From Labedaea rhizosphaerae (GTDB lineage Bacteria; Actinomycetota; Actinomycetes; Mycobacteriales; Pseudonocardiaceae), in contig NZ_SNXZ01000001.1 in the NCBI RefSeq assembly GCF_004362825.1, positions 1,674,001-1,738,000 on the forward strand: a DNA stretch of 64,000 bases, in the 5' to 3' direction. Of this stretch, positions 56,235 to 64,000 are shown piece after piece. The first letter of the stretch is position 1. Each line of letters starts with the position of its first letter. The notes beneath the pieces were generated by a model, which saw only the letters and a list, made by a program, of their open reading frames with translations, was not told the DNA's origin and searched no databases. A program made the translations under genes and the position numbers.

Positions 56235-57580
56235 CCAAGACGTTGCGCAGGCGTGCCCTCGGCCTGCTGTTCCTGGTGGTGGTCGTGTCGCTGGTCGCGC
56301 TCTCGATCGCCTTCTACAACAAGGCTTTCACCAAGGTCGTGCTGGTCAAGCTGGACACCGACAAGGTCGGCAACCAGCTGGCGGTGCACTCCGACGTGAA
56401 GGCCCGCGGGGTGCTCGTCGGCGAGGTGAGCGACATCCGGCCCACCGCCGACGGCGCCGAGCTGTCGCTGGCGATCATGCCGGACCAGGCGAACCTGTTG
56501 CCCGACAACGTTTCCGCTCGCTTCCTGCCCAAGACCCTGTTCGGTGAGCGCTACGTCGCGCTGCAGATCCCCGAGCAGGGCAACGGGCGGCACCTGACCG
56601 CGGGCACGGTCATCGCGCAGGACAAGTCGCAGCGCGCGGTCGAGCTCGAGTCGGCGTTCCAGCACCTGCTGCCGGTGCTGCAGGCCGTGCAGCCGCAGAA
56701 ACTCTCCAGCACGCTCACCGCGATCTCCACGGCGTTGCACGGCCGCGGCAAGCAACTCGGCCAGACGCTGTCCAAGCTGGGCAAGCTGGTGGGCGACACC
56801 AACCCGCACCTGCCGCAGCTGACCGAGGACCTCAAGGCGCTCGCGTCGGCGTCGGACACGTTCAACGACGCCTCGCCCGACTTCATCGAGGCGCTCAACG
56901 ACTTCACCGTCACCTCGAAGACGCTCGTCGACGAGCAGCGCAACCTCGAGTCGGTGTACGGCAGCCTGACCACGTCCTCGCGTGACCTCGCGCGGTTCCT
57001 CGACGTGAACCAGAGCAACCTGATCCAGCTGGCGTCCAGCTCGCGCCCGACGGCCGAACTGCTCGCCAAGTACGCACCCGAGTACCCATGCTTCCTCAAG
57101 CTGCTGGCCGAGACGGTCCCGGTCGAGGACAAGGCGTGGGGCAAGGGCACCGACCAGCCCGGCCTGCACGTCACCGCCGAGATCACGCCGAACCGCGGCC
57201 CGTACGTGGCCGGGCGGGACGAGCCGAAGTACCTGGACAAGCGCGGACCGCGTTGCTACGACTTCAAGGACTTCCCGCAGCCGTTCCCGCAGTACCCGCC
57301 GGACGGCCCGCTCAAGGACGGCGCGGTCCCGCCGCCCGCGGCGAAGACGGCCAACGTCGGCCTCATCCCGAGCGGCACGATGTTCAACGGCACGCCCAGC
57401 CAGGGCACCGGCCCGAGCGCGGCGCCCGCCGACCTGGGCCTGCCCAACTCGGCCGCCGAGGTGCGCTACGTCAACGCGCTGATCGGCCCGACGATCGGCG
57501 TGCAGCCCGATGACATGCCTTCGTGGAGCACGTTGTTGCTCGGTCCGGTGATGCGGGGATCGGTGGTGGACGTCAAGTGA
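56231..57580 (+). CDS. mceA: Mce protein A
   Basis: Protein of 449 residues. N-terminal anchor helix (11-29), MCE domain at about 35-125 (KARGVLVGEVSDIRPTADGAEL; LPKTLFGERYVALQIP), and a long coiled-coil helical region to about 290. The C-terminal region is Pro-rich with PCFLKLL and PRCYDFKDFPQPFP cysteines. Builds the periplasm-spanning tube of the Mce complex. ATG overlaps the yrbEB stop. Confidence 0.95.
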   Translation: MTKTLRRRALGLLFLVVVVSLVALSIAFYNKAFTKVVLVKLDTDKVGNQLAVHSDVKARGVLVGEVSDIRPTADGAELSLAIMPDQANLLPDNVSARFLPKTLFGERYVALQIPEQGNGRHLTAGTVIAQDKSQRAVELESAFQHLLPVLQAVQPQKLSSTLTAISTALHGRGKQLGQTLSKLGKLVGDTNPHLPQLTEDLKALASASDTFNDASPDFIEALNDFTVTSKTLVDEQRNLESVYGSLTTSSRDLARFLDVNQSNLIQLASSSRPTAELLAKYAPEYPCFLKLLAETVPVEDKAWGKGTDQPGLHVTAEITPNRGPYVAGRDEPKYLDKRGPRCYDFKDFPQPFPQYPPDGPLKDGAVPPPAAKTANVGLIPSGTMFNGTPSQGTGPSAAPADLGLPNSAAEVRYVNALIGPTIGVQPDDMPSWSTLLLGPVMRGSVVDVK

Positions 57581-57653
57581 GGAAGCTTGCGACCGAACCA
57601 TTGGCACTGCGGGCCCGCCGATTCGGGCACCGAGCGATAGCGAGAGGTGCCGC

Positions 57654-58697
57654 ATGAGGGGTCTGAGGGGGCTCGCTGGCCCGCTGATCAAGCTGATCGT
57701 GTTCGTGACGGTCACCGTGCTGGCCACGGCGATCCTCGCGATCAGCATCGGCAACATCAACCTGACCTCGACCAACAGCTACAAGGCGCGCTTCGCCGAC
57801 GCCACGCAGCTGCTGCCGGGCGACGACGTGCGCATCGCGGGCGTGCGGGTCGGCGAGGTCGAGGACGTCGAGGTCGTCGACCGCAAGCAGGCCGAGGTGA
57901 CGTTCTCGGTGGACGCCGGGCGCAAGCTGCCGGCGTCGGTGACCGCGCAGATCAAGTTCCGCAACCTGGTCGGCCAGCGCTACCTCTCGCTGGGTCAGGG
58001 CGTCGGGGGCAACCCGAACGCGGTGCTCAACCCGGGCGACTCGATCCCGATCGAGCACACCAAGGGCGCGCTCGACCTGACCGAGCTGTTCAACGGGTTC
58101 AAGCCGCTGTTCCGCGCGTTGTCGCCGGAGGACATCAACAAGCTGTCCTACGAGATCATCCAGGTCCTGCAGGGCGAGGGCGGCACGGTGGAGAACCTGC
58201 TCGCCCACACCGCGACGCTGACCTCGGCGATCGCCGACAAGGACAAGGTGATCGGCAACCTGATCACCAACCTCAACAACGTGCTCACCACGATCAACCA
58301 GCACGGCGACCAGCTGTCCACCCTGGTCGTCCAGCTGCAGCAGCTGGTGAGCGGGCTGGCCGAGGACCGCAAGCCCATCGGCGAGGCGATCGACGCGCTG
58401 TCGGGCCTGGCGATCACCACCAGCGGGTTCCTCGCCGAAGGCCGTGAGCCGTTGAAGCAGGACATCACCCAGCTCGGCGCGCTTACCAAGAACCTCAACG
58501 ACAACGAGGCCATCGTCGAGCACTTCATCCAGTTCCTTCCGGAGAAGACCGCGGCGCTGACCAGGACCGCGAGCTACGGCTCCTGGTTCAACTTCTTCAT
58601 GTGCTCGGCCAGCGGGCAGGTCGGCATCCCCGGCCTGATCACCAAGCCGATCCACATCACCGTGGATCCGGCGAGCAAGGCGAGGTGCTTCCGGTGA
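57654..58697 (+). CDS. mceB: Mce protein B
   Basis: Protein of 347 residues: anchor helix at about 10-33, MCE domain (LLPGDDVRIAGVRVGEVEDVEVV; IKFRNLVGQRYLSLGQG), then helices to about 300. Conserved Mce end NFFMCSASG. A 73-base gap separates it from mceA, the longest inside the operon. Ends in a GTGA overlap with mceC. Confidence 0.95.
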   Translation: MRGLRGLAGPLIKLIVFVTVTVLATAILAISIGNINLTSTNSYKARFADATQLLPGDDVRIAGVRVGEVEDVEVVDRKQAEVTFSVDAGRKLPASVTAQIKFRNLVGQRYLSLGQGVGGNPNAVLNPGDSIPIEHTKGALDLTELFNGFKPLFRALSPEDINKLSYEIIQVLQGEGGTVENLLAHTATLTSAIADKDKVIGNLITNLNNVLTTINQHGDQLSTLVVQLQQLVSGLAEDRKPIGEAIDALSGLAITTSGFLAEGREPLKQDITQLGALTKNLNDNEAIVEHFIQFLPEKTAALTRTASYGSWFNFFMCSASGQVGIPGLITKPIHITVDPASKARCFR

Positions 58698-59680
58698 AGG
58701 CCTTCCGCAGCCGCAACCCGACGACCATCGGGCTGATCGGGCTGGTCGTGATCGCCCTGTTCATGCTCGCGGCGTACTTCTCCGACGACCTGCCGATCAT
58801 CGGCGGCGGCACGAGCTACGAGGCGGAGTTCTCCGAGGCGGCCGGGCTCGAGCCCGACGACGAGGTGCGCATCGCGGGCGTGAAGGTCGGCCACGTCAGC
58901 GACATCGAGCTCGACGGGGACAAGGTGCTCGTCACCTTCAAGATCAAGGACGCCTGGGTCGGCGACCAGACCCGCGCCGACATCAAGATCAAGACGTTGC
59001 TGGGCCAGAAGTTCCTGTCCCTCGAGCCCGACGGCACCAAGGCCCTCGACCCGGACACGCCGATCAAGAAGGACCACACCACGGCGCCGTATGACGTGCT
59101 GGAGGCCTTCCGCGGTCTGGCCAACACCGTCAACGACGTCGACACCACGCAGCTCGCGCAGAGCTTCGAGGTGATCAGCACGACCTTCGCCGACACCCCG
59201 GACGACGTGAAGGGCGCGCTCACCGGCCTCTCGCAGCTGTCCAAGACGATCTCCAGCCGCGACCAGCAGCTCTCGGAGCTGCTCGCCAACACCAACAAGA
59301 TCAGCGCGACGCTGGCCGAGCGCGACCAGGAACTGGTCAAGATCATGCAGGACGGCAACCTGCTGCTGCAGGAGATCACCAATCGCAAGGCCGCCATCGA
59401 CAACCTGCTGACCGGCACCCAGGCGCTGGCCACCGAGCTCAAGGGCCTGGTCACCGACAACGACAAACAGCTGGGCCCGGTGCTCACGCAGCTCGACCAG
59501 CTCACGTCGATGCTGCAGCGCAACCAGACCGACCTCGCACAGGGCCTGAAGAACTTCGCGCCGTTCGTCCGGGTGTTCAACAACACCGTCGGCAACGGCC
59601 ACTGGTTCGACAACTACATCTGCGGCCTGATCCCGCCTGCCCTGCCCGCCGTCAACGATCCGGGGTGCCTGGCGAAATGA
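58694..59680 (+). CDS. mceC: Mce protein C
   Basis: Protein of 328 residues from GTG 58694, which overlaps the mceB stop by four bases (the open frame further upstream is the mceB coding region). Anchor helix 12-31, MCE domain (LEPDDEVRIAGVKVGHVSDIEL; IKTLLGQKFLSLEP), long helical part and the end DNYICGLIPP typical of MceC. Confidence 0.95.
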   Translation: MKAFRSRNPTTIGLIGLVVIALFMLAAYFSDDLPIIGGGTSYEAEFSEAAGLEPDDEVRIAGVKVGHVSDIELDGDKVLVTFKIKDAWVGDQTRADIKIKTLLGQKFLSLEPDGTKALDPDTPIKKDHTTAPYDVLEAFRGLANTVNDVDTTQLAQSFEVISTTFADTPDDVKGALTGLSQLSKTISSRDQQLSELLANTNKISATLAERDQELVKIMQDGNLLLQEITNRKAAIDNLLTGTQALATELKGLVTDNDKQLGPVLTQLDQLTSMLQRNQTDLAQGLKNFAPFVRVFNNTVGNGHWFDNYICGLIPPALPAVNDPGCLAK

Positions 59681-60849
59681 CCGTCAAAACGAAGCTGGGC
59701 ATGGACCTCACCAGAGCGGTCGCCGCCGCTGTGGTGCTGGCGCTGGTCGCCGCGGTCGGCCTGTACTTCCTGTTGCGTGACAGCAACGAGCGCCGCTTCA
59801 CGATGATGTTCACCGGCACGGTCGGGCTCTATGAGGGCAACGACGTGCGGGTGCTCGGCGTGAAGGTCGGCACGGTGGACCGCGTGATCCCGCAGGGGCA
59901 GACGGTCCGGGTGGACGTGCTGGTCGACCGCGACGTGCACATCCCGGCCGGCGCCAACGCGATCATCGTGGCGCCGTCGCTGGTCAGCGACCGCTACGTC
60001 CAGCTGGCCCCGGCCTTCACCGGCGGCCCGGAGATGACCGACGGCACGGTGCTGCCCACCGACCGCACGGCCACCCCGCTCGAGGTCGACGACCTCTACA
60101 ACAGCCTGATCCGGGTCACCGACACGCTGGGTCCCAACGGTGCCAACAAGGACGGCGCGCTGTCGGACCTGCTGAACACGCTGGCCGACAACGCCGGCGG
60201 CAACGGCCAGGCCCTGCACGACACGATCACGCAGCTCAGCCAAGCCGCGAACACGTTGTCGGGCAACAAGGACAACCTCTTCGGCACGGTCGACAAGCTC
60301 TCGCAGTTCACCACCACGCTGGCCCAGAGCGACCAGACGGTGAACCAGTTCTCCGCCCAGCTCGCCGACGCCAGCAACTTCCTCGCGGGCGAGCGGCAGA
60401 ACCTGGGCAAGGCGGTGCAGCAGCTGGCCGGGGCGCTGGCCATGGTGCAGCAGTTCATCAAGGACAACCGCGGCCGCCTGAAGTCCAATGTGGACAAGCT
60501 GTCGACCATCACCCAGGTCCTGGTCGACCAGCGGGCCGCGCTCGCCGAGACCCTCGACCTGGCGCCGCTCGCGCTGGGCAACGTGCAGAACGCCTACAAC
60601 GCGGCGAGCGGCACGCTGGACGCCCGCGCGGACATCAACGAGCTGACCTCGCCGCCGATCGTCGCGGTCTGCGACCTGGTCGACCAGCTCGCGAACGACA
60701 AGCTGCCCAAGCAACTGCTCAGCCTCTGCGGCACGATCTCCAAGGCCGTGCCCATCCCGACCGGCGCGCAGGTGATCAACGCACTGCAGCAGGGCACGCT
60801 GCCCACGCTGCCGTTCCCGCTGATCGTGAACAGCGTGGGGGGCAACTGA
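59677..60849 (+). CDS. mceD: Mce protein D
   Basis: Protein of 390 residues. Anchor helix 10-32, MCE domain (LYEGNDVRVLGVKVGTVDRVIPQG; APSLVSDRYVQLAPAF), long helical part (FSAQLADASNFLAGERQNLGKAVQQLAGAL), then CDLVDQLAND and LCGTISKAVP cysteines. ATG overlaps the mceC stop (ATGA). Confidence 0.95.
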   Translation: MTVKTKLGMDLTRAVAAAVVLALVAAVGLYFLLRDSNERRFTMMFTGTVGLYEGNDVRVLGVKVGTVDRVIPQGQTVRVDVLVDRDVHIPAGANAIIVAPSLVSDRYVQLAPAFTGGPEMTDGTVLPTDRTATPLEVDDLYNSLIRVTDTLGPNGANKDGALSDLLNTLADNAGGNGQALHDTITQLSQAANTLSGNKDNLFGTVDKLSQFTTTLAQSDQTVNQFSAQLADASNFLAGERQNLGKAVQQLAGALAMVQQFIKDNRGRLKSNVDKLSTITQVLVDQRAALAETLDLAPLALGNVQNAYNAASGTLDARADINELTSPPIVAVCDLVDQLANDKLPKQLLSLCGTISKAVPIPTGAQVINALQQGTLPTLPFPLIVNSVGGN

Positions 60850-62090
60850 TGGGACTGCGTGATCGACTGCGGCTGGGTAATGGGCTGCGGCTGGGCAAGC
60901 GACGCGGGATCTCGGCGGCCGCCATCGCCTCGGCCACCGCGTTGCTCGTCTCCGGGTGCGGCTTCTCCGGCATCTACGACCTGCCGCTGCCTGGCGGCGC
61001 CGACCTCGGCGACCGCCCCTACACGGTGAAGGTGGAGCTGCGCGACGCGCTCGACCTGGTGCCGCAGGCAGGCGTGAAGGTCAACGAGGTCCAGGTCGGC
61101 CGGGTCGACACGATCGGCGTCGGCAAGGACGGCTGGACCGCCGAGGTGACCGTGCTGGTCAACGGCGACGTGCAGCTGCCGGCCAACGCCGTGGCCAACC
61201 TGCGCCAGTCCAGCCTGCTCGGCGAGAAGTACATCGAGCTGTCGCCGCCGGCGGACGCGCGGCCACAGGGCAAGCTCGCCGACGGCGCGGTGATCGGCCT
61301 GGACCGGACCAACCGCAACACCGAGGTCGAAGAGGTCCTCGGTGCGCTCTCGATGCTGCTCAACGGCGGCGGTATCGAGCAGCTGCAGACCATCGCCAAG
61401 GAGCTCAACAACGCCCTCGACGGCAACGAGCCGCAGCTGCGGGCCACCCTCACCAACATCAACACCCTGGTGACCGGCCTGGACGCGCACCGCGACGACA
61501 TCACCAAGGCGCTGGACAGCCTCTCCACCCTCTCCGGCACGCTCGACCAGCAGAAGACCAAGCTGGCGGGTGCCATCGAGCACCTCGGCCCCGGCCTGCA
61601 GGTGCTCGCCGAGCAGCGCGGCCAGCTGGTGACGATGCTGAAGAGCCTCGACGAGCTGTCCGGGGTCGCGGTGGAGACGCTGAACAAGAGCCAGGCCGAC
61701 CTCGTCGCCGACCTCAAGGCGCTGCGCCCGACGCTGCAGAAGCTCGCCGAGGCCGGCAACAACCTGCCCAAGGCGCTCGAGCTGATGTTCACGTTCCCGT
61801 TCACCGACGCCGCGATCGACGGCGTCAAGGGCGACTACGTGAACCTCTACCTGGACCTCGACCTGAACCTGCAGGACGTGATCGACAACTACGGCCGTGC
61901 CCGCACGAACCCGCTCGACGGGCTGCCGCTGCTCGGCACCCCGCTGGACGGCAAGACCGGCACGAACCCGAACTACAGCCCGCTGCCCCTCCCCGGTGAC
62001 AAGGGGTCGAGCGGCGGGGGCGCAACGCAGCCGAGCAGCACGAGCGGACTCGGCAGCATCTTCGGGACCCTGCTGGGAGGCGGTGCCTGA
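60849..62090 (+). CDS. mceE: Mce lipoprotein E (LprK-like)
   Basis: Protein of 413 residues. Signal peptide with lipobox V34-S35-G36-C37, MCE domain (VPQAGVKVNEVQVGRVDTIGV; LRQSSLLGEKYIELSPP), long helices, and a Gly/Ser-rich C-terminus. The lipid-anchored E protein of the Mce tube. Start overlaps the mceD stop by one base (TGATG). Confidence 0.95.
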   Translation: MGLRDRLRLGNGLRLGKRRGISAAAIASATALLVSGCGFSGIYDLPLPGGADLGDRPYTVKVELRDALDLVPQAGVKVNEVQVGRVDTIGVGKDGWTAEVTVLVNGDVQLPANAVANLRQSSLLGEKYIELSPPADARPQGKLADGAVIGLDRTNRNTEVEEVLGALSMLLNGGGIEQLQTIAKELNNALDGNEPQLRATLTNINTLVTGLDAHRDDITKALDSLSTLSGTLDQQKTKLAGAIEHLGPGLQVLAEQRGQLVTMLKSLDELSGVAVETLNKSQADLVADLKALRPTLQKLAEAGNNLPKALELMFTFPFTDAAIDGVKGDYVNLYLDLDLNLQDVIDNYGRARTNPLDGLPLLGTPLDGKTGTNPNYSPLPLPGDKGSSGGGATQPSSTSGLGSIFGTLLGGGA

Positions 62091-63340
62091 TGCTCACCCG
62101 CACCGTGCGGATGCAGCTGCTCGCGTTCTTCGTGATCGCGGTGGTCTCGATCGCCTACGCCCTGATCCGCTTCACCGACGTCGAGGCGTTCTTCGGCGAC
62201 AAGGGCTACACGGCCAAGCTCGAACTGCAGGACTCCGGCGGCATCTTCACCAACGCCGAGGTCACCTATCGGGGCGTGCAGGTCGGCAAGATCGGCGACC
62301 TGCGGCTGACCAAGACCGGCCTCGAGGTCGACCTCAACATCGACGCCGACGCCCCTGACATCCCGGCCGACCTCGACGCGTTCGTGGCCAACCGGTCCGC
62401 GGTCGGCGAGCAGTTCGTCGACCTGCGCCCGCGCGGCACCGACGGCCCGACCCTGCGCGACCGCCCGGTCATCCCGGTCGACCGCGGCCACGTGCCGGTC
62501 AGCACCGACAAGGTGATCTCCGCGCTCGACACGTTCGCGTCCTCGGTGCCCACCGACTCGCTGCGCACCGTCGTCGACGAGATGAACACCGCGTTCGCGG
62601 GCACCGGCCAGGACCTGCAGGTGCTGCTGGACAGCACCGCGCAGTTCACCGACGCGGCGAGCGAGCACCTGCCGCAGACGATCAAGCTGATCGACTCCAG
62701 CGGCACCGTGCTCGCCACGGTGAACCGGCAGTCGGGCAACATCAAGTCGTTCTCGACGGACCTGAAGCTGCTGGCCCAGCAGCTCAAGACCTCCGACCCG
62801 GACATCCGCAACCTGATCACGCAGGTGCCGGGTGCGGCCGACCAGCTCGACCAGTTCGTGCGCGAGACCGGACCCGGGCTCGGCGTCACGCTGGCGAACC
62901 TGCTGACCACCTCGAACATCCTCGAGACCCGCCAGGACGGCATCGAACAGGCGCTGGTCACCTACCCGGCGGTGGCGGTCGGCTCGAAGACCGTGACCCC
63001 CGGCGACGGCACCGCGCACCTCGGCTTCGCGTTGAACCTGTTCGACCCGCCGCCGTGCGTGAAGGGCTACGAGGGCACCAAGAAGAAGGCGGGCAACGAC
63101 CTGTCGAACACCCAGCCCAACGAGCAGGCGTACTGCGCGGAGCCGCAGGGCAGCCCGATCGCGGTGCGCGGCTCGCAGAACGCGCCGTACGGCGGCCGGC
63201 CGGTGGACGTGACCCAGGGCGACGTGGCCGCCAACTCGGGCCGGTCGCAGGAGTCGCTGGCCCAGCAGGCCGCGCAGCGCGGCGGCGGCCAGCCGGTGAC
63301 CCTCACCTCGCTCGGCTCCCTGCTCGGACTGCCGGGCTGA
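62090..63340 (+). CDS. mceF: Mce protein F
   Basis: Protein of 416 residues. Anchor helix 8-26, MCE domain (FTNAEVTYRGVQVGKIGDLRL; VANRSAVGEQFVDLRP), helical part, then a C-terminal region with PPPCVKGY and QAYCAEPQG cysteines. Last MCE-domain protein of the operon. Start overlaps the mceE stop (TGATG). Confidence 0.95.
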   Translation: MLTRTVRMQLLAFFVIAVVSIAYALIRFTDVEAFFGDKGYTAKLELQDSGGIFTNAEVTYRGVQVGKIGDLRLTKTGLEVDLNIDADAPDIPADLDAFVANRSAVGEQFVDLRPRGTDGPTLRDRPVIPVDRGHVPVSTDKVISALDTFASSVPTDSLRTVVDEMNTAFAGTGQDLQVLLDSTAQFTDAASEHLPQTIKLIDSSGTVLATVNRQSGNIKSFSTDLKLLAQQLKTSDPDIRNLITQVPGAADQLDQFVRETGPGLGVTLANLLTTSNILETRQDGIEQALVTYPAVAVGSKTVTPGDGTAHLGFALNLFDPPPCVKGYEGTKKKAGNDLSNTQPNEQAYCAEPQGSPIAVRGSQNAPYGGRPVDVTQGDVAANSGRSQESLAQQAAQRGGGQPVTLTSLGSLLGLPG

Positions 63341-63393
63341 GGCGACCACGTGCGGGCGTACGGATACCCTGACCGCTTGGCAATCGCGGCGAA

Positions 63394-64000
63394 ATGAGCA
63401 CCATGGTGAGCAGCGACACCGATCGCGACACGGACGCCGACACGGACGCCGACGCGGTCGAGACCGAGACGACCGGGCGGTCGTCGCGCCGGACCCGGTT
63501 CGGCTTCGGCGACCCGCTGGCCCGCTCGACGACGTTCCTGGCGATCGCGGTCGTGCTCGTCGTGGCGGCCCTGGCCGCCGCCGTGATCTTCGCGGTGCAG
63601 TGGTTCGGCGCGCCGGGCGGCGAGGACGTGGAGTTCAGCCAGCAGCGCGACGAGGTGGCCCGGGTCGCCGAGAACACGATCATCACGCTGAACACGATCG
63701 ACTACAAGCAGATCGACAAGTCGTTCAACGACATCGTGAACACGATGACGGCCGAGGCGCAGAAGGACTTCACCTCGCACAAGGACGACTGGAAGTCGCT
63801 GCTGGTCAAGAACAAGATCGTCTCCACGGCCAAGGTCGCGGTGGACAACGGTCGCAAGGCCATCGCGGTCGAGGACCTCAACACCCACGACGGCACCGCG
63901 TCGGTGATGGTCGTGGTGAACCTGACGGTCACGCCGGACGGGCAGAAGCCCACCAACCCGCGGGAGCGCTACATCCTGCACATGAACCGGACCCCGGACG
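63394..64000 (+). CDS. Mce-associated membrane protein, 3' end beyond the window
   Basis: At least 202 residues, running off the right edge. A disordered acidic N-terminus with DTDADTDADADAV-type repeats precedes one transmembrane helix at about residues 48-68, then the domain of Mce-associated (Mas) proteins (AENTIITLNTIDYKQIDKSFNDIVNTMTAEAQKDF). Such proteins stabilise Mce complexes. ATG 63394; 63403 and 63406 are alternatives. Follows mceF by 53 bases. Confidence 0.85.
   Translation, partial: MSTMVSSDTDRDTDADTDADAVETETTGRSSRRTRFGFGDPLARSTTFLAIAVVLVVAALAAAVIFAVQWFGAPGGEDVEFSQQRDEVARVAENTIITLNTIDYKQIDKSFNDIVNTMTAEAQKDFTSHKDDWKSLLVKNKIVSTAKVAVDNGRKAIAVEDLNTHDGTASVMVVVNLTVTPDGQKPTNPRERYILHMNRTPD

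Overview
The window is a high-GC (third codon positions almost all G or C), gene-dense chromosomal segment from an actinomycete. Gene order argues for a member of the Pseudonocardiales or a close relative: tRNA-Thr, tRNA-Met, rpmG, hadA, hadB, tRNA-Trp, secE, nusG, rplK, rplA and then rplJ, rplL, mkl follow the Mycobacterium tuberculosis order. The mycolic-acid-specific hadC is missing, and a DUF3558-type lipoprotein is present. The genus is not determinable from what I can see.

Layout. (1) 1-7567: the 3' half of a complex I operon, nuoH (cut by the window edge) to nuoN, with start and stop codons overlapping at most junctions. (2) 7674-14750: a long-chain polyprenyl diphosphate synthase (probably menaquinone side chain), two paralogous membrane-anchored, low-complexity proteins that share a C-terminal sunset-like domain, and korBA (2-oxoacid:ferredoxin oxidoreductase) on the minus strand. 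Together this looks like a respiratory-energy neighbourhood. (3) 14751-32098: mixed metabolism and regulation. It holds a crotonase-fold protein without its catalytic glutamates, a DUF1232 protein, a small helical protein, a divergent Lrp/ddaH pair, a tetR-amidase operon divergent from a siderophore-interacting flavoprotein across a perfect 22-bp palindrome, htpX, a secreted sialidase-like protein overlapping rmlA, a YajQ-family protein, tRNA-Tyr, an ABC half-transporter, a carboxymuconolactone decarboxylase-like protein, a divergent ArsR-like regulator and MFS pump, a DUF3500 protein, a small P-loop kinase and a PhzF-like isomerase. (4) 32240-34885: a large membrane protein with a degenerate GGDEF and an intact EAL domain, probably a cyclic-di-GMP phosphodiesterase.

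(5) 34955-41209: the translation/transcription cluster with three tRNAs, rpmG, hadAB, secE, nusG and rplKA, interrupted by a small DUF4190 protein and an aspartate-type aminotransferase on the minus strand. (6) 41518-47574: an oligopeptide-type ABC importer (two permeases, one fused double ATPase, one lipoprotein binding protein) inserted between rplKA and rplJL. (7) 47642-51318: a DUF3592-like membrane protein, a DUF2087 regulator, a membrane-anchored hypothetical protein, then rplJL behind a structured L10-type leader. (8) 51377-53195: a three-gene minus-strand operon that looks ESX/WXG100-related. (9) 53445-64000: mkl, two yrbE permeases, mceA to mceF and the start of an Mce-associated protein, a complete translationally coupled Mce lipid-import operon running off the window.

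I did not find an unmistakably new system. The most promising leads are the paired sunset-like anchored proteins, the ESX-like operon next to the mce locus, the palindromic operator at 20397-20418, the crotonase that lost both catalytic glutamates, the sialidase-like/rmlA overlap and the degenerate GGDEF fused to an intact EAL domain.
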